From Halopseudomonas oceani (GTDB lineage: Bacteria > Pseudomonadota > Gammaproteobacteria > Pseudomonadales > Pseudomonadaceae): a stretch of DNA of 64,000 nucleotides. The stretch spans positions 1 to 64,000 of the forward strand of contig NZ_PPSK01000012.1 in NCBI RefSeq assembly GCF_002903165.1. Direction: 5' to 3'. A model generated the notes under the pieces. The model searched no databases and had not been told where the DNA came from. It saw nothing but the letters and a program-made list of their open reading frames with translations. The translations under genes and the position numbers were made by a program. Shown here piece after piece: positions 51,739-62,512 of the stretch (within the stretch, counting starts at the first letter, position 1; each line of letters starts with the position of its first letter).

Positions 51739-52455
51739 TTAACCCATCGTCAGTTGGTGCCCGATCATGCCCAATACAAACCCAAGCACCGCGCCCATCG
51801 GCGGCCCCCAACGGCGTTCCAGCTTCGCCTGCGGGGCGATATCCTGAAACACCGAATAGCATATCCCTCCAGCGGCAAACAGCATCACCACTGCCACGGC
51901 TTCAGGATAAGCCGACAGCCAGCCAAAACCGAGCAGGCCACATAACGGCCCCAGCAACGCCACCAGAGCGAAGCCCTTGGCAATGCGCAGGGTACGGTAG
52001 TCAGTACTAGCCTGCAGCTCCCGGCTGGCATTGAAGCCTTCGGGCAGATTCTGCAGCGCCATCAGGCAGGCCAGCAGCACCCCACCATTACCGCCAGCGG
52101 CAAAGGCCGCGCCCAAGGCAATGGACTCAGGCACAAAGTCGGAGAGCATCGCTGCCATCTGGCTGGCTGGCGTCTTGTTGCGATAAAGGGTGATATCCAA
52201 CCACATAAAGGCGAGCCCGCCGGCGACAAAACAGCTGGCCGAGACCAGGGTATTCACCTTCGCGATCCCCTCCGGCACCAGCACCAGCGCTACTGCCGAT
52301 AGCAGCGCGCCACCACCAAAGGCAATAATGCCGTGACGCAGCTCCCGATCCAGCCAGTTGGGCCGCACCCGCTCCAACCCCGCCAGCAACGCCCCTGCAG
52401 GCATTGCCATACCAGCCAGCAAGGTCAACCCGATTACCATCAGCCAATCTGTCAA
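51739..52455 (-). CDS. ZIP-family divalent metal transporter
   Basis: A 238-residue membrane protein with about seven to eight helices. Two membrane metal-binding motifs are present: LSDFVPESIALGAAFAAGG and ALQNLPEGFNASREL. ZIP proteins import zinc, iron or manganese; substrate unknown. Convergent with the DUF4105 gene (6-bp gap). Confidence 0.85.
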   Translation of the reverse strand: MTDWLMVIGLTLLAGMAMPAGALLAGLERVRPNWLDRELRHGIIAFGGGALLSAVALVLVPEGIAKVNTLVSASCFVAGGLAFMWLDITLYRNKTPASQMAAMLSDFVPESIALGAAFAAGGNGGVLLACLMALQNLPEGFNASRELQASTDYRTLRIAKGFALVALLGPLCGLLGFGWLSAYPEAVAVVMLFAAGGICYSVFQDIAPQAKLERRWGPPMGAVLGFVLGMIGHQLTMG

Positions 52456-52491
52456 ACGTGCCTCCCTGCCGAATACCTGACACTCAATAAA

Positions 52492-52513
52492 AAACCCCGC
52501 CGAAGCGGGGTTT
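52492..52513 (-). terminator. trxB terminator
   Basis: Stem AACCCCGC/GCGGGGTT with a CGAA loop, followed on the minus strand by TTTTTTATTG. It ends trxB and lies before the ZIP gene. Confidence 0.85.
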
Positions 52514-52530
52514 CCATAGTGCCGGAGTCG

Positions 52531-53583
<1,053 letters not shown>

Positions 53584-54183
53584 TCAAAGCTCGGCGGCGT
53601 GCTCGGCCAGGTAACGGGCAACACCTTCGGCGCTTTCCTGCATGCCTTTCTGGCCCTTGCGCCAACCCGCCGGGCAGACTTCACCGTGCTCTTCGGTGAA
53701 CTGCAGCGCTTCGATCAAACGAATCATTTCATCAACTTCGCGGCCTAGCGCCAGGTTGTTCACCACCTGATGCTGGACAACGCCATCGCGATCAATCAGG
53801 AAGGAGGAGCGCAGTGCGACACCCTCATCGTGCTCGACGCCGTAGGCCCGGGTAATCTCGTGTTTGACGTCTGCCACCATGGTGAACTCGACGGGACCAA
53901 TCCCGCCCTTCTCAACCGGCGTGTTGCGCCAAGCGTAGTGGGTATACTGCGAATCCACCGAAACGCCGACAACCTCGACGCCCAGCGCCCGGAACTTGTC
54001 CATGCGATTATTATGGGCAATGATCTCCGAGGGGCAGACGAAGGTGAAATCCAGCGGCCAGAAAAACACCACTACGTATTTGCCGCGCAGCGTTGAGAAA
54101 TCAAAGTGATCAACAATGCTGCCATCAGCCAATACCGCCGGGGCAACGAAATCCGGCGCGGAACGATTGACCAGAACGCTCAT
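53584..54183 (-). CDS. 2-Cys peroxiredoxin (AhpC/PrxA type)
   Basis: A 199-residue thiol peroxidase that reduces H2O2 and organic peroxides. The peroxidatic Cys50 lies in DFTFVCPSEI and the resolving Cys170 in EVCPAGW. WPLDFTF and VEFTMVADVKHEI are typical. The C-terminal helix (YLAEHAAEL) gives the sensitive typical 2-Cys form. TrxB next door probably recycles it through thioredoxin. An OxyR-like dyad lies upstream. Confidence 0.95.
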   Translation of the reverse strand: MSVLVNRSAPDFVAPAVLADGSIVDHFDFSTLRGKYVVVFFWPLDFTFVCPSEIIAHNNRMDKFRALGVEVVGVSVDSQYTHYAWRNTPVEKGGIGPVEFTMVADVKHEITRAYGVEHDEGVALRSSFLIDRDGVVQHQVVNNLALGREVDEMIRLIEALQFTEEHGEVCPAGWRKGQKGMQESAEGVARYLAEHAAEL

Positions 54184-54261
54184 CCAACCCTCCAGAGCAA
54201 TACAGGCCGCAGCTTATAGCGACCTGAAACAAGTGGAAATTGCAAAGACTGTATCAGCCAA

Positions 54262-54276
54262 ATAGTTTACCTCTAT
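54262..54276. promoter_or_regulatory. Possible OxyR half-site upstream of the peroxiredoxin gene
   Basis: ATAG-N7-CTAT (54262-54276) fits one ATAGnTnnnAnCTAT element of the OxyR consensus apart from one base. The second element expected 7 bp away is only hinted at by GTAT at 54251-54254. The site is 79-93 bp upstream of the peroxiredoxin start. Confidence 0.35.
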
Positions 54277-54335
54277 AGTACCCGCCGAAGCACTGCACAT
54301 TTCTGCAAGAAACTCCTCCATCAGGACCAGCAACA

Positions 54336-55076
54336 ATGAAGCAAGTAACGGATGTACTGCGCGGCCCCGACTACCTCAAGGAGGGCTGGCAGGCAATCAA
54401 GCGGCCAGGGCTGCGGCGCTTTGTGGTCATTCCGCTGATCGCCAACCTGCTGCTGTTCGCCGCGCTGATTGGCTGGGGTATCCAGCAGTTCAGCCTGTTG
54501 ATGGCAAGACTCATGCCGCAGCTGCCCGACTGGGCTGCCTTCGTCGAGTGGTTGCTGTGGCCGATGTTCGCTCTGGTGGTGCTGCTGATCCTGTTTTTCG
54601 GCTTCAGCGTTCTGGCCAATATCATCGCCTCCCCGTTCTACGGCTTTCTGGCAGAGAAAGTCGCTGAGCAGGAGCGCGGTGAAGTCAGTCCATCGACCGG
54701 CTGGAAGGACATCATCGCTGTCGTTCCGCACAGTGTCGGCCGCGAGCTGCGCAAACTCGCCTATTACCTGCCGCGCATGGCCGCATTGCTGCTACTGTCA
54801 CTGATCCCGGTGGTCAACCTGGTTGCATCGCCGCTGCTGCTCGCCTTTGGCGTCTGGATGATGGCCGTCCAGTATGTCGACTACCAGGCCGACAATGACA
54901 AGGTTGGCTTCCGCGACATGCTGCGCTGGATGCAGACCCGCCGCAGCCTGTCGCTCGGCTTCGGCCTGCCGGTCTACGTCGGCATGCTGATACCGCTGCT
55001 GAATCTGCTGGTGATGCCGGCGGCGGTTGCCGGCTCAACCCTGCTGTGGGTGCGCGAACGCCAGCAGCGCAGTTAA
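54336..55076 (+). CDS. cysZ: Sulfate transporter CysZ
   Basis: A 246-residue membrane protein with the CysZ pattern: N-terminal DVLRGPDYLKEGWQAIKRPGLRRFVVIPLIANLLLF, FFGFSVLANIIASPFYGFLAEKVAE and a VQYVDYQADNDKVGFRDM segment. It mediates high-affinity sulfate uptake for cysteine synthesis in E. coli. Divergent from the peroxiredoxin gene. Confidence 0.93.
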   Translation: MKQVTDVLRGPDYLKEGWQAIKRPGLRRFVVIPLIANLLLFAALIGWGIQQFSLLMARLMPQLPDWAAFVEWLLWPMFALVVLLILFFGFSVLANIIASPFYGFLAEKVAEQERGEVSPSTGWKDIIAVVPHSVGRELRKLAYYLPRMAALLLLSLIPVVNLVASPLLLAFGVWMMAVQYVDYQADNDKVGFRDMLRWMQTRRSLSLGFGLPVYVGMLIPLLNLLVMPAAVAGSTLLWVRERQQRS

Positions 55077-55132
55077 CAAAAGCGTCACAACGATGTAACA
55101 CGCCGATCATGCCCGAGCCCCATACTCGGAAC

Positions 55133-56329
55133 ATGATCACTCTTCCTTCCCCTGGCCGCCGCTTCGCGCTGGTCACCGAAACCTACCCGCCACAGATCAA
55201 CGGCGTCGCCAACACCCTGGGCCAACTGTGCCGAGGCCTGTTGGCACGCCAGCACCAGCTGCAGCTGATCCGCCCGGCGATGGGGGACGAGCAACCCGGC
55301 AGCAACCGCCAGGACAACCTGCACGAACGCCGGGTTCGCGGCTTGCCGATTCCAGGTTATAGCAATCTGCAGTGGGGGCTCCCCGCAGGCCGGGCGCTGG
55401 CTCGTCTGTGGCGCAAGGAGCGCCCGGACGCGGTCTATCTGGCGACGGAGGGCCCGCTCGGCTGGTCTGCTCTGCGCACTGCCCGGCGCATGGGCATTCC
55501 CGTTATCAGCGGCTTCCACACCAACTTTCAGCAGTACAGCGACCACTTTCATCTCGGCCTGTTGCACGAGCCCGCCATGCGCTACCTGCGCTGGTTTCAC
55601 AATCAGACGCTGACAACGCTGGTAGCCAGCAATACCCAGCAGCGAGAGCTAAGCCGACTTGGCTTGCACAACCTCGGCCTGCTCGGTCGAGGGGTGGACT
55701 GTGAGCGCTTTCACCCAACCCACCGCGACTGCGAGCTACGCGCTGAATGGGGAGCGGGCAAGGATGATCTGGTGCTGCTGCACGTTGGCCGACTGTCACC
55801 TGAGAAGAACCCGGACCTGCTGGTAGCGGCCTGGGAACAGCTCAAGGCCAGCAGCGGTTCACCACAGCTGCATCTGGTCATTGTCGGTGACGGCCCAGCC
55901 CAGGATGACCTGCGCAAGCGGCTACCCGACGCCATTTTCACCGGGCCACTTACTGGCGCCCCACTGGCGCGCGCCTATGCCAGCGCCGATATTTTTGTCT
56001 TCCCCAGCCTGACCGAGACCTTCGGCAATGTCGTCACCGAGGCAATGGCATCGGGGTTGGCGGTATGTGCCTTCGATACTGCCGCGGCGCATCAGCATAT
56101 TCAGGACCGATACAGCGGCAGCCTTGCGCCGCCCGCGCACGACCGGGTGTTTATCGAGAACCTGCGCTGGTTGACGGCGGATCAGGAAGGTCGCCGCAGC
56201 ATTCGTCTGCATGCCCGTCATCGGGCCTGCCAGCTGGACTGGAGTAGTGTGGTAGCGCGTTTCGAGCGTTACCTAGTGCAGGCCGCCGGACGGCAGCCTG
56301 CGCTGGCACAAGCGGTCCCGAGCAAGTAG
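55133..56329 (+). CDS. GT4-family glycosyltransferase
   Basis: About 398 residues. N-terminal domain: RFALVTETYPPQINGVANTL and ISGFHTNFQQYSDHFHLG. C-terminal GT-B nucleotide-sugar domain: LLHVGRLSPEKNPDLLV, IVGDGP and SLTETFGNVVTEAMASGLAVCAFDT with the EX7E signature. It resembles bacterial alpha-mannosyltransferases acting on lipids (MgtA/PimB-like), but donor and acceptor are unproven. The ATG at 55133 is chosen at the conserved start; an ATG at 55109 is possible. It follows cysZ by about 55 bp on the same strand. Confidence 0.85.
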   Translation: MITLPSPGRRFALVTETYPPQINGVANTLGQLCRGLLARQHQLQLIRPAMGDEQPGSNRQDNLHERRVRGLPIPGYSNLQWGLPAGRALARLWRKERPDAVYLATEGPLGWSALRTARRMGIPVISGFHTNFQQYSDHFHLGLLHEPAMRYLRWFHNQTLTTLVASNTQQRELSRLGLHNLGLLGRGVDCERFHPTHRDCELRAEWGAGKDDLVLLHVGRLSPEKNPDLLVAAWEQLKASSGSPQLHLVIVGDGPAQDDLRKRLPDAIFTGPLTGAPLARAYASADIFVFPSLTETFGNVVTEAMASGLAVCAFDTAAAHQHIQDRYSGSLAPPAHDRVFIENLRWLTADQEGRRSIRLHARHRACQLDWSSVVARFERYLVQAAGRQPALAQAVPSK

Positions 56330-56343
56330 CCGGGCGCCCGGGA

Positions 56344-56372
56344 TCAGGTGCCGCTTCGAGTGCGACACCTGA
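56344..56372. terminator. Hairpin between convergent genes
   Basis: Stem TCAGGTG (56344-56350) with CACCTGA (56366-56372), plus an inner CGC/GCG pairing. There is no T-run. It lies between the glycosyltransferase and the Old Yellow Enzyme gene, so it may act as a weak bidirectional terminator. Confidence 0.35.
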
Positions 56373-56383
56373 CCCTATGCGAC

Positions 56384-57493
56384 TCAGACCAGCGTCTTGA
56401 GCGCGTCGCGGCTGAACGGGGCAATGTCTTCAAAGCGACCTTCGCGCACCTTGTCAGCCCACTGCGGGTCTACCAGCAGCGCACGACCAACAGCAACCAA
56501 GTCAAACTCATCCGCATCCAGACGCTCCAGCAGGCCGTCGATGTTGGCGGTCTGAGCAACCTTGTCGGTGTTGACCATGAATTGCAGGAACTCGCCGTCC
56601 AGACCCACGCTGCCAACGGTAATGCAGGGCTTGCCAGTAATCTTGCGGGTCCAGCCAGCCAGATTCAGCTCGGAGCTTTCGAACTCCGGCTCCCAGAAGC
56701 GGCGTTGCGAACAATGGAAGATGTCCACGCCAGCGTCAGACAGCGGTGTCAGGAACTGCTCCAGCAATTCAGGGGTCGGCGCCAGACGTGCGGTGTAGTC
56801 CTGCTGCTTCCACTGGGAGAAGCGGAAGATGATCGGGTAGTCGGCACCAACAGCGGCACGCACGGCCTTGATGATCTCAACAGCGAAGCGACCACGGTTC
56901 TCCATGCTGCCGCCGTACTGATCTTCGCGCTGGTTGGTGCCTTCCCAGAAGAACTGATCGATCAGATAACCGTGGGCACCGTGCAGTTCAATGGCGTCAA
57001 AGCCAACGCCCTTGGCATCCTTGGCTGCCTTCGCAAAGGCCGCAACCACGTCATCGATATCCTGCTGAGTCATACCCTTGACCAGCACCTTGCCATCTTT
57101 CTGCTTTTCCATCGGGCCGTAGCCGGGCACATCACCGTTCGGCTCGGTGCCGAGGCGACGGACGTTGCCGACGTGCCACAGCTGCGGTGCAATCTTGCCA
57201 CCGGCGGCGTGTACTGCATCAACAACCTGCTTCCAGCCCGCCAGCGCGTCTTCACCATAGAAGTGGGGCACGTTCGGATAGCCGTTGGCCGCCACGTGAT
57301 CAACCACGGTGCCTTCGGTAATGATCAGGCCCACACCGGATTCGGCGCGGCGACGGTAGTAATCGACCACTGCCTGATTCGGCACGCCCTTGGGCGAGAA
57401 GTTACGGGTCATCGGCGCCATCACGATGCGGTTGGACAGTGCCAAGTTGCCCAGCGTGAAGGGCTTGAACAGCGGGGTTACGGCTGTGGACAT
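56384..57493 (-). CDS. Old Yellow Enzyme family NADH:flavin oxidoreductase (second copy)
   Basis: A 369-residue FMN enzyme with IVMAPMTRNFSPKGVP, PQLWHVGNVR, FDAIELHGAHGYLIDQFFWEGTNQREDQYGGSMENRGRFAVEII and VAVGRALLVDPQWADKVREG. The active site uses HGAH, unlike the HAAN of the copy at 29023, so the two belong to different OYE subgroups. The ATG at 57493 has AGGAG upstream. It lies 83 bp after the tetR gene on the same strand; a TetR-like site lies in that gap. Confidence 0.92.
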   Translation of the reverse strand: MSTAVTPLFKPFTLGNLALSNRIVMAPMTRNFSPKGVPNQAVVDYYRRRAESGVGLIITEGTVVDHVAANGYPNVPHFYGEDALAGWKQVVDAVHAAGGKIAPQLWHVGNVRRLGTEPNGDVPGYGPMEKQKDGKVLVKGMTQQDIDDVVAAFAKAAKDAKGVGFDAIELHGAHGYLIDQFFWEGTNQREDQYGGSMENRGRFAVEIIKAVRAAVGADYPIIFRFSQWKQQDYTARLAPTPELLEQFLTPLSDAGVDIFHCSQRRFWEPEFESSELNLAGWTRKITGKPCITVGSVGLDGEFLQFMVNTDKVAQTANIDGLLERLDADEFDLVAVGRALLVDPQWADKVREGRFEDIAPFSRDALKTLV

Positions 57494-57544
57494 ACATAAT
57501 CTCCTGAACGGGGGACTGACCAGAACGACTGCCAACCTGCAAGC

Positions 57545-57556
57545 TGACCAGTCGTC
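57545..57556. promoter_or_regulatory. Candidate TetR operator before the OYE gene
   Basis: TGACCAGTCGTC, an imperfect version of the GACCGGTC palindrome near the tetR start. It lies in the 83-bp gap between tetR and the flavoprotein gene, where a second promoter may sit. Confidence 0.45.
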
Positions 57557-57576
57557 TTGTCGTTATTGAATGGTTT

Positions 57577-58164
57577 TCAAGGCTGCAGCAAACGCTCCAG
57601 CTGCTGAATGAACACGCGCAAGGGACCGATCTGACGATCCGCCTTCATGCGCAACAGAGCACCTTCCCAGGCGGCACTGATAAATCCGGCCAGTTCTGCC
57701 GGATTCTGATCAGACGCAATCTCACTCGCCGCCTGCGCTTCAGCCAGGCAGTCGGCCAGAACCTGGTTCGAGCGCTGCAAAATGGCACTGGCAGCGTAGC
57801 CGATAGGCTGGCTTTCCTCCGCCATCTCATGACAGAGACTGCCAATGAAACACTGATGGCTTGGCTGCTCCTGATTGGCGAAATACCCCACCAGATCTCG
57901 GTAGCAACGCAAAACCCGCTCGCGCGGCGACAGCTGAGGCGTGCTCAACGCATCGGCGAAGCGCTCAATGCGCGGGGTGTAGTAGTAGTGCAGCGCCTGG
58001 ATTGCAAAGTCTTCCTTACTCTCAAAGTAGTGATAGAAAGACCCCTTGGGTACACCAGCGCCCTGGGTGATTTCCTGCACGCCGGTACCGTTATAGCCTT
58101 TACGCAACATCACACTGGTGCCAGAGGCGAGAATACGGGCGCGCTTGTCTTGAATAGTGTTCAT
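57577..58164 (-). CDS. TetR-family transcriptional regulator
   Basis: A 195-residue repressor. The N-terminal helix-turn-helix domain spans about residues 8-55 (ARILASGTSVMLRKGYNGTGVQEITQGAGVPKGSFYHYFESKEDFAIQAL); the ligand domain has CFIGSLCHEMAEES and ends in the TetR_C-like FIQQLERLLQP. Cysteines in CFIGSLC could sense electrophiles, as NemR does, but this is inference. The ATG at 58164 starts the conserved region. It is upstream of the flavoprotein gene on the same strand and probably controls it. Confidence 0.9.
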   Translation of the reverse strand: MNTIQDKRARILASGTSVMLRKGYNGTGVQEITQGAGVPKGSFYHYFESKEDFAIQALHYYYTPRIERFADALSTPQLSPRERVLRCYRDLVGYFANQEQPSHQCFIGSLCHEMAEESQPIGYAASAILQRSNQVLADCLAEAQAASEIASDQNPAELAGFISAAWEGALLRMKADRQIGPLRVFIQQLERLLQP

Positions 58165-58174
58165 GGCGAGCACT

Positions 58175-58188
58175 ATACGACCGGTCAA
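58175..58188 (-). promoter_or_regulatory. Candidate TetR operator at tetR
   Basis: On the minus strand, TTGACCGGTCGTAT with a perfect 8-bp palindrome GACCGGTC (58179-58186) lies 11 bases upstream of the tetR start. It shares TGACCRGTCGT with the site at 57545-57556. Confidence 0.55.
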
Positions 58189-58432
58189 CTTTGCCTGATA
58201 GACAAAAATCACCACTATAGATAATGCTGATAATGGCCGATCAGACGCGAACAGATCCGCGCCGCGACTTTTCGCCTTCTCTCTTTCAAGGGAGCCTGGA
58301 TACGGCCAGGCTGTATTCGCGATCAACCTGATGTGGGTCTCGCTCAAGCGCCGGGGCTGGCCGGTGGCAATCTCAGCTAACCGAACCGACTGCGGCTACC
58401 CTGACGCGCACCGCCGAATAGTGCAAAGGCCA
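58189..58432. other. Gene-free part of the gap between the FKBP gene and tetR
   Basis: No coding sequence is supported. The full gene-free gap runs 58165-58478 and also holds the tetR operator candidate and the FKBP terminator. This stretch probably carries the tetR promoter on the left. A 7-bp hairpin (AGCCTGG at 58293-58299 with CCAGGCT at 58306-58312) was seen, function unknown. Confidence 0.5.
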
Positions 58433-58458
58433 TAAAAAAACCGGGCCAAGGCCCGGTT
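58433..58458 (-). terminator. FKBP gene terminator
   Basis: Stem AACCGGGCC (58439-58447) with GGCCCGGTT (58450-58458). On the minus strand the exit is a run of seven T residues. Confidence 0.88.
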
Positions 58459-58478
58459 CTTCCAGCGCTGCCAACCAC

Positions 58479-58964
58479 TTAGTGGTCGTGACCGCCTTCG
58501 CCATGGACATGACCATGGGCGATTTCTTCTTCGTTGGCGTCACGTACCGCAACAACCTTCACTTCGAAGGTCAGGCGCTCGCCAGCCAGCGGGTGGTTGC
58601 CGTCGACGGTGACTTCATCACCTTCCAGCGCCTTGATGGTCACAATCTGCATGCTGCCATCCGGGCCGGAGGCGTGGAACTGCATGCCCACTTCCAGCTC
58701 ATCGACACCTTCGAACATGTTGCGGCCCAGCACGGCGATCAGCTCGGCGTTGAACTCGCCATAGGCTTCTTCCGGATCGACAGTCACTTTGACATCGTCG
58801 CCAGCGGCTTTACCTTCCAGCGCCTTTTCCAGACCCGGAATGATATTGCCGGCACCGTGCAGGTAGACCAGCGGCGCGCCACCGACGGACGAATCCAGCA
58901 CTTCGCCATCGTCATTGGTCAGGGTGTAGTCGATGGACACGGCCTTGTTGGCGGCAATCTGCAT
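58479..58964 (-). CDS. SlyD-type FKBP peptidyl-prolyl isomerase
   Basis: A 161-residue protein with an FKBP domain interrupted by the chaperone insert-in-flap. Start MQIAANKAVSIDYTLTNDDGEVLDSS, then PLVYLHGAGNIIPGLEKALEGK, the insert around EEAYGEFNAELIAVL and the His-rich tail HGHVHGEGGHDH, which can bind nickel or zinc. Its place near ackA-pta is shared with Pseudomonas aeruginosa. Confidence 0.92.
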   Translation of the reverse strand: MQIAANKAVSIDYTLTNDDGEVLDSSVGGAPLVYLHGAGNIIPGLEKALEGKAAGDDVKVTVDPEEAYGEFNAELIAVLGRNMFEGVDELEVGMQFHASGPDGSMQIVTIKALEGDEVTVDGNHPLAGERLTFEVKVVAVRDANEEEIAHGHVHGEGGHDH

Positions 58965-59128
58965 AATCTCTTTCCTGTGATTGAGGGTATAAGAGGCTCA
59001 AGTGTACGCGTTATAGCCACGAAACGCACGGCTTGACCCGACCAGTGGGTCACCGGAAGATAGCAGAACGCAATCGATATCCGGCGGTCCATAGAGGACA
59101 TCCGGCTGAAAGGAACTCGCACAATCCC

Positions 59129-60328
59129 ATGACAAACCGACTGGTCCTGGTCATCAATGGAGGCAGCTCCTCCATCAAACTGGCACTGCGCCGTGAAAAC
59201 ACATCAGGCGCGCTGTTCGACGCCATCGCCGAGCGGCTGAACACCTCCCAGGCCTGCTACTCCACCTCTGACGGTCAGTGCGGTGAGCTGCCAAACGCAA
59301 CCCACCTGGATGCCCTTAACGCGCTACTACCAATGCTCGAGCGCCACCTGGACCATCCCCTGAGCGCGATCGGTCACCGCGTGGTCCATGGCGGCGAGCG
59401 CTTCACCTCTGCGCAGCTGCTGAATGACGAGATTATCGCCGGTATTGAAGCCAATGCCCCACTGGCACCGCTGCATAACCCGGCCAACCTGACCGGTATC
59501 CGTGCCGCCATGCAACTGCGGCCGCAGACCCCGCAGGTTGCCGTATTTGATACCGCGTTTCATCAGAGCATGCCGCCGCATGCCTTCCGCTATGCCTTGC
59601 CCGATGAGCTGTATGCCGTGCATGGCGTGCGCCGTTACGGCTTCCACGGCACCAGCCACAAATATGTCAGTGATCAGGCCGGTCTGTTGACCGGTCTCGG
59701 CAAAGGCAACGGAGCCTGGCTGACCGCTCACCTCGGCAATGGCTGCTCCAGCTGCGCTGTGCTGGATGGACGCAGCATGGACACGAGCATGGGCCTGACC
59801 CCCCTTGAAGGTCTGGTCATGGGGACCCGCAGCGGCGACGTTGACCCCAATCTGCACGCGCACCTGGCCCGTACCCTCGGCTGGGACCTGAGCCGCATTG
59901 AGCGGTTGCTCAACCGCGAGAGCGGACTGCTGGGCCTGTCCGGGCTGTCGAACGACATGCGCGAACTGGAGCAGGCGCGCGCCGACGGTCATAGCGGCGC
60001 CCAGCTGGCGATCGAAGTCTTTTGCTACCGCCTCGCACGGTCGCTGGCCGGCCTGTCGGTCGCTCTGCCGCGTATCGACGGGCTGATCTTTACCGGCGGC
60101 ATTGGCGAGAACTCCGCGCTGACCCGCGCCCTGACCCTCAAACACCTTGCTGTTCTCGGCCTGCAGATCGACCCGGATCGCAACAGCAGTCTGCCGCGCG
60201 GCGAAGCTGGCCGCATCGAGGCGGCAGGCTCTGCAGCAGTAATGGTGATACCCACCGATGAGGAGCGCCAGATCGCCGACGAGAGCCTCGCCCTGCTGGA
60301 AACACAGCCAAGGAGCCAAACGGCATGA
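59129..60328 (+). CDS. ackA: Acetate kinase
   Basis: A 399-residue enzyme that interconverts acetate and acetyl-phosphate with ATP. Motifs: [80 protein letters not shown] and [11 protein letters not shown] at 59129 begins the conserved N-terminus; the nearest AGGA lies about 14 bases upstream, so the ribosome site is weak. It overlaps pta by 4 bp (ATGA), indicating coupled translation. Confidence 0.97.
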   Translation: MTNRLVLVINGGSSSIKLALRRENTSGALFDAIAERLNTSQACYSTSDGQCGELPNATHLDALNALLPMLERHLDHPLSAIGHRVVHGGERFTSAQLLNDEIIAGIEANAPLAPLHNPANLTGIRAAMQLRPQTPQVAVFDTAFHQSMPPHAFRYALPDELYAVHGVRRYGFHGTSHKYVSDQAGLLTGLGKGNGAWLTAHLGNGCSSCAVLDGRSMDTSMGLTPLEGLVMGTRSGDVDPNLHAHLARTLGWDLSRIERLLNRESGLLGLSGLSNDMRELEQARADGHSGAQLAIEVFCYRLARSLAGLSVALPRIDGLIFTGGIGENSALTRALTLKHLAVLGLQIDPDRNSSLPRGEAGRIEAAGSAAVMVIPTDEERQIADESLALLETQPRSQTA

Positions 60329-62466
60329 GCCTGCATACCTTTTTTGTCGCCCCGACCGGCTTCGGCGTCGGCCTGACCTCAACCAGCCTGGGCCTGATTC
60401 GCGCGCTTGAGCGCACCGGCCTGAAGGTGCACTTTCTCAAGCCTATTGCCCAGCCGCATCCGGGCGACGAAGGCCCCGAGCGCTCGACCGAGCTAATCAG
60501 TCGCACCCTCGGCCTCGCGCCGCCGCCCGCCATCTCGTTGACGCAGGTCGAGCACCAGTTGGCCATGGGCGAGTTCGATGAAGTGCTGGAGGAAATAGTC
60601 AGTCGATATCAGCAGGCCGCCGAAGGTGCCGATGTGGTCGTGGTCGAGGGCATGGTGCCGACCCGCCAAAGCAGCTACGCCACGCAGATCAATCAGCAAC
60701 TGGCTAAGAGCCTCGACGCCGACGTCATTCTGGTCACGGCCCCCGACGGCGACGACTTCACCGCACTGGCCGACCGTATCGAGATCAATGCCCAGACCTT
60801 CGGTGGCCCAAAACACCCGAAAGTGCTTGGCGTGATCATCAACAAGGTCAAGGCGCTGGCGCCAGAGACGACTGCGGACATCCCAGATCGACCTACACTG
60901 AAGAGCACGCTGAAGGACTTCGCCCAAAGCCTGCGCGATGCTTCCAGCCGACTGGATACCGACGACTTCCGCCTGATTGGCTGTGTGCCCTGGCAGGATG
61001 AACTGAACGCGCCACGCACTGCCGACATCGCCGACCTGCTCAAGGCCACTACTTTCCACGCCGGCGAGATGCAGCAACGCCGAGTGATGGAGATGGCGCT
61101 ATGCTCCCGCACCGTACCCAACATCATTCATCTGCTGCGCCCCGGCGCCCTGATCGTCACCCCCGGCGACCGCGACGACATCATCATCGCCAGCTCACTG
61201 GCGGCGCTGTCTGGCACGCCACTGGCAGGCCTGCTGCTGACCGGTGGCTTTGAACCCAACCCGCGCGTCATCCAGCTGTGCCAGCCGGCGCTGGATCAGG
61301 GCCTGCCGATTCTGGGCGTACCGACCGATACCTTCGCCACCGCGACCCAACTCGACCGCATGAACCGCGAGATCCCGATTGATGACCGCGAGCGCGCCGA
61401 CAAGGTGACCGATTTTGTTGCCAGCCACATCGACCACCTGTGGCTGGCCAAACGCTGTGATACCCCGCGTGAGAAGCGCATGTCGCCGCCAGCCTTCCGC
61501 TACGAACTGGTGCGTCAGGCCCAGCACGCAGCCAAGACCATCGTCTTGCCCGAAGGCGACGAGCCCCGCACCGTGCAGGCGGCCGCCATCTGTCAACGCC
61601 GCGGAATCGCCAACTGCATCCTGCTCGCCAAGCGCGAGGCGGTTGAAGCCGTCGCCCGCGCCCAGCACATCAGCCTGCCGGAAGGCCTGCAGATCATCGA
61701 CCCGGACGAGGCGCGCGAGCGTTACGTCGCGCCCATGGTCAAACTGCGCGAAGGCAAGGGCCTGAACGAGCCGATGGCGCTGCAGCAGTTGGAGGACAAC
61801 GTCGTGCTCGGCACCATGATGCTGGCACTGGATGAAGTGGACGGACTGGTTTCCGGCGCCATCCACACCACCGCCAATACAATTCGTCCGGCGTTCCAGT
61901 TGATCAAGACCGCGCCCGGCTACAACCTGGTGTCGTCGGTCTTCTTCATGCTGCTGCCCGAGCAGGTGTTGGTCTACGGCGACTGCGCAGTCAACCCGGA
62001 GCCCAGCGCTGAGGATCTGGCTGAGATCGCTATCCAGAGTGCTCGCTCGGCAGAGGCCTTCGGCATCCCGGCGCGGGTGGCAATGATCAGCTACTCGACC
62101 GGCCGCTCCGGCAGTGGCAGCGAGGTGGAAAAGGTTCGCGAAGCCACCCGACTGGCCCGCGAGCGCGAGCCCGGGCTGTTGCTTGACGGCCCGCTCCAGT
62201 ATGATGCGGCCGCCATCGCCAGCGTCGGTCGCCAGAAAGCGCCAGACAGCCCGGTGGCCGGTCAGGCAACGGTCTTTGTGTTCCCTGACCTGAACACCGG
62301 CAACACCACCTACAAGGCGGTGCAGCGCAGTGCCAACGTGGTCAGCGTCGGCCCTATGCTGCAAGGCCTGCGCAAGCCGGTGAACGACCTGTCACGCGGC
62401 GCGCTGGTCGACGATATCGTCTATACCATTGCGTTAACCGCGATCCAGGCCTACAACAACGAATAA
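60325..62466 (+). CDS. pta: Phosphate acetyltransferase
   Basis: A 713-residue long-form Pta making acetyl-phosphate and CoA from acetyl-CoA. The N-terminal P-loop-like domain ([25 protein letters not shown]) is followed by a DRTGG-type domain and the C-terminal catalytic domain ([74 protein letters not shown]). The long form is usual in gammaproteobacteria. Coupled to ackA by ATGA. Confidence 0.97.
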   Translation: MSLHTFFVAPTGFGVGLTSTSLGLIRALERTGLKVHFLKPIAQPHPGDEGPERSTELISRTLGLAPPPAISLTQVEHQLAMGEFDEVLEEIVSRYQQAAEGADVVVVEGMVPTRQSSYATQINQQLAKSLDADVILVTAPDGDDFTALADRIEINAQTFGGPKHPKVLGVIINKVKALAPETTADIPDRPTLKSTLKDFAQSLRDASSRLDTDDFRLIGCVPWQDELNAPRTADIADLLKATTFHAGEMQQRRVMEMALCSRTVPNIIHLLRPGALIVTPGDRDDIIIASSLAALSGTPLAGLLLTGGFEPNPRVIQLCQPALDQGLPILGVPTDTFATATQLDRMNREIPIDDRERADKVTDFVASHIDHLWLAKRCDTPREKRMSPPAFRYELVRQAQHAAKTIVLPEGDEPRTVQAAAICQRRGIANCILLAKREAVEAVARAQHISLPEGLQIIDPDEARERYVAPMVKLREGKGLNEPMALQQLEDNVVLGTMMLALDEVDGLVSGAIHTTANTIRPAFQLIKTAPGYNLVSSVFFMLLPEQVLVYGDCAVNPEPSAEDLAEIAIQSARSAEAFGIPARVAMISYSTGRSGSGSEVEKVREATRLAREREPGLLLDGPLQYDAAAIASVGRQKAPDSPVAGQATVFVFPDLNTGNTTYKAVQRSANVVSVGPMLQGLRKPVNDLSRGALVDDIVYTIALTAIQAYNNE

Positions 62467-62512
62467 CCAATAATACTGCCGCCTGCAAGCGGCCCCTGGA
62501 TGAGCCAACCCC

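Noticed and set aside
59327-60382. 351-codon minus-strand frame across ackA
   Set aside because: A shadow of the acetate kinase reading frame, whose conserved motifs are all intact on the plus strand.
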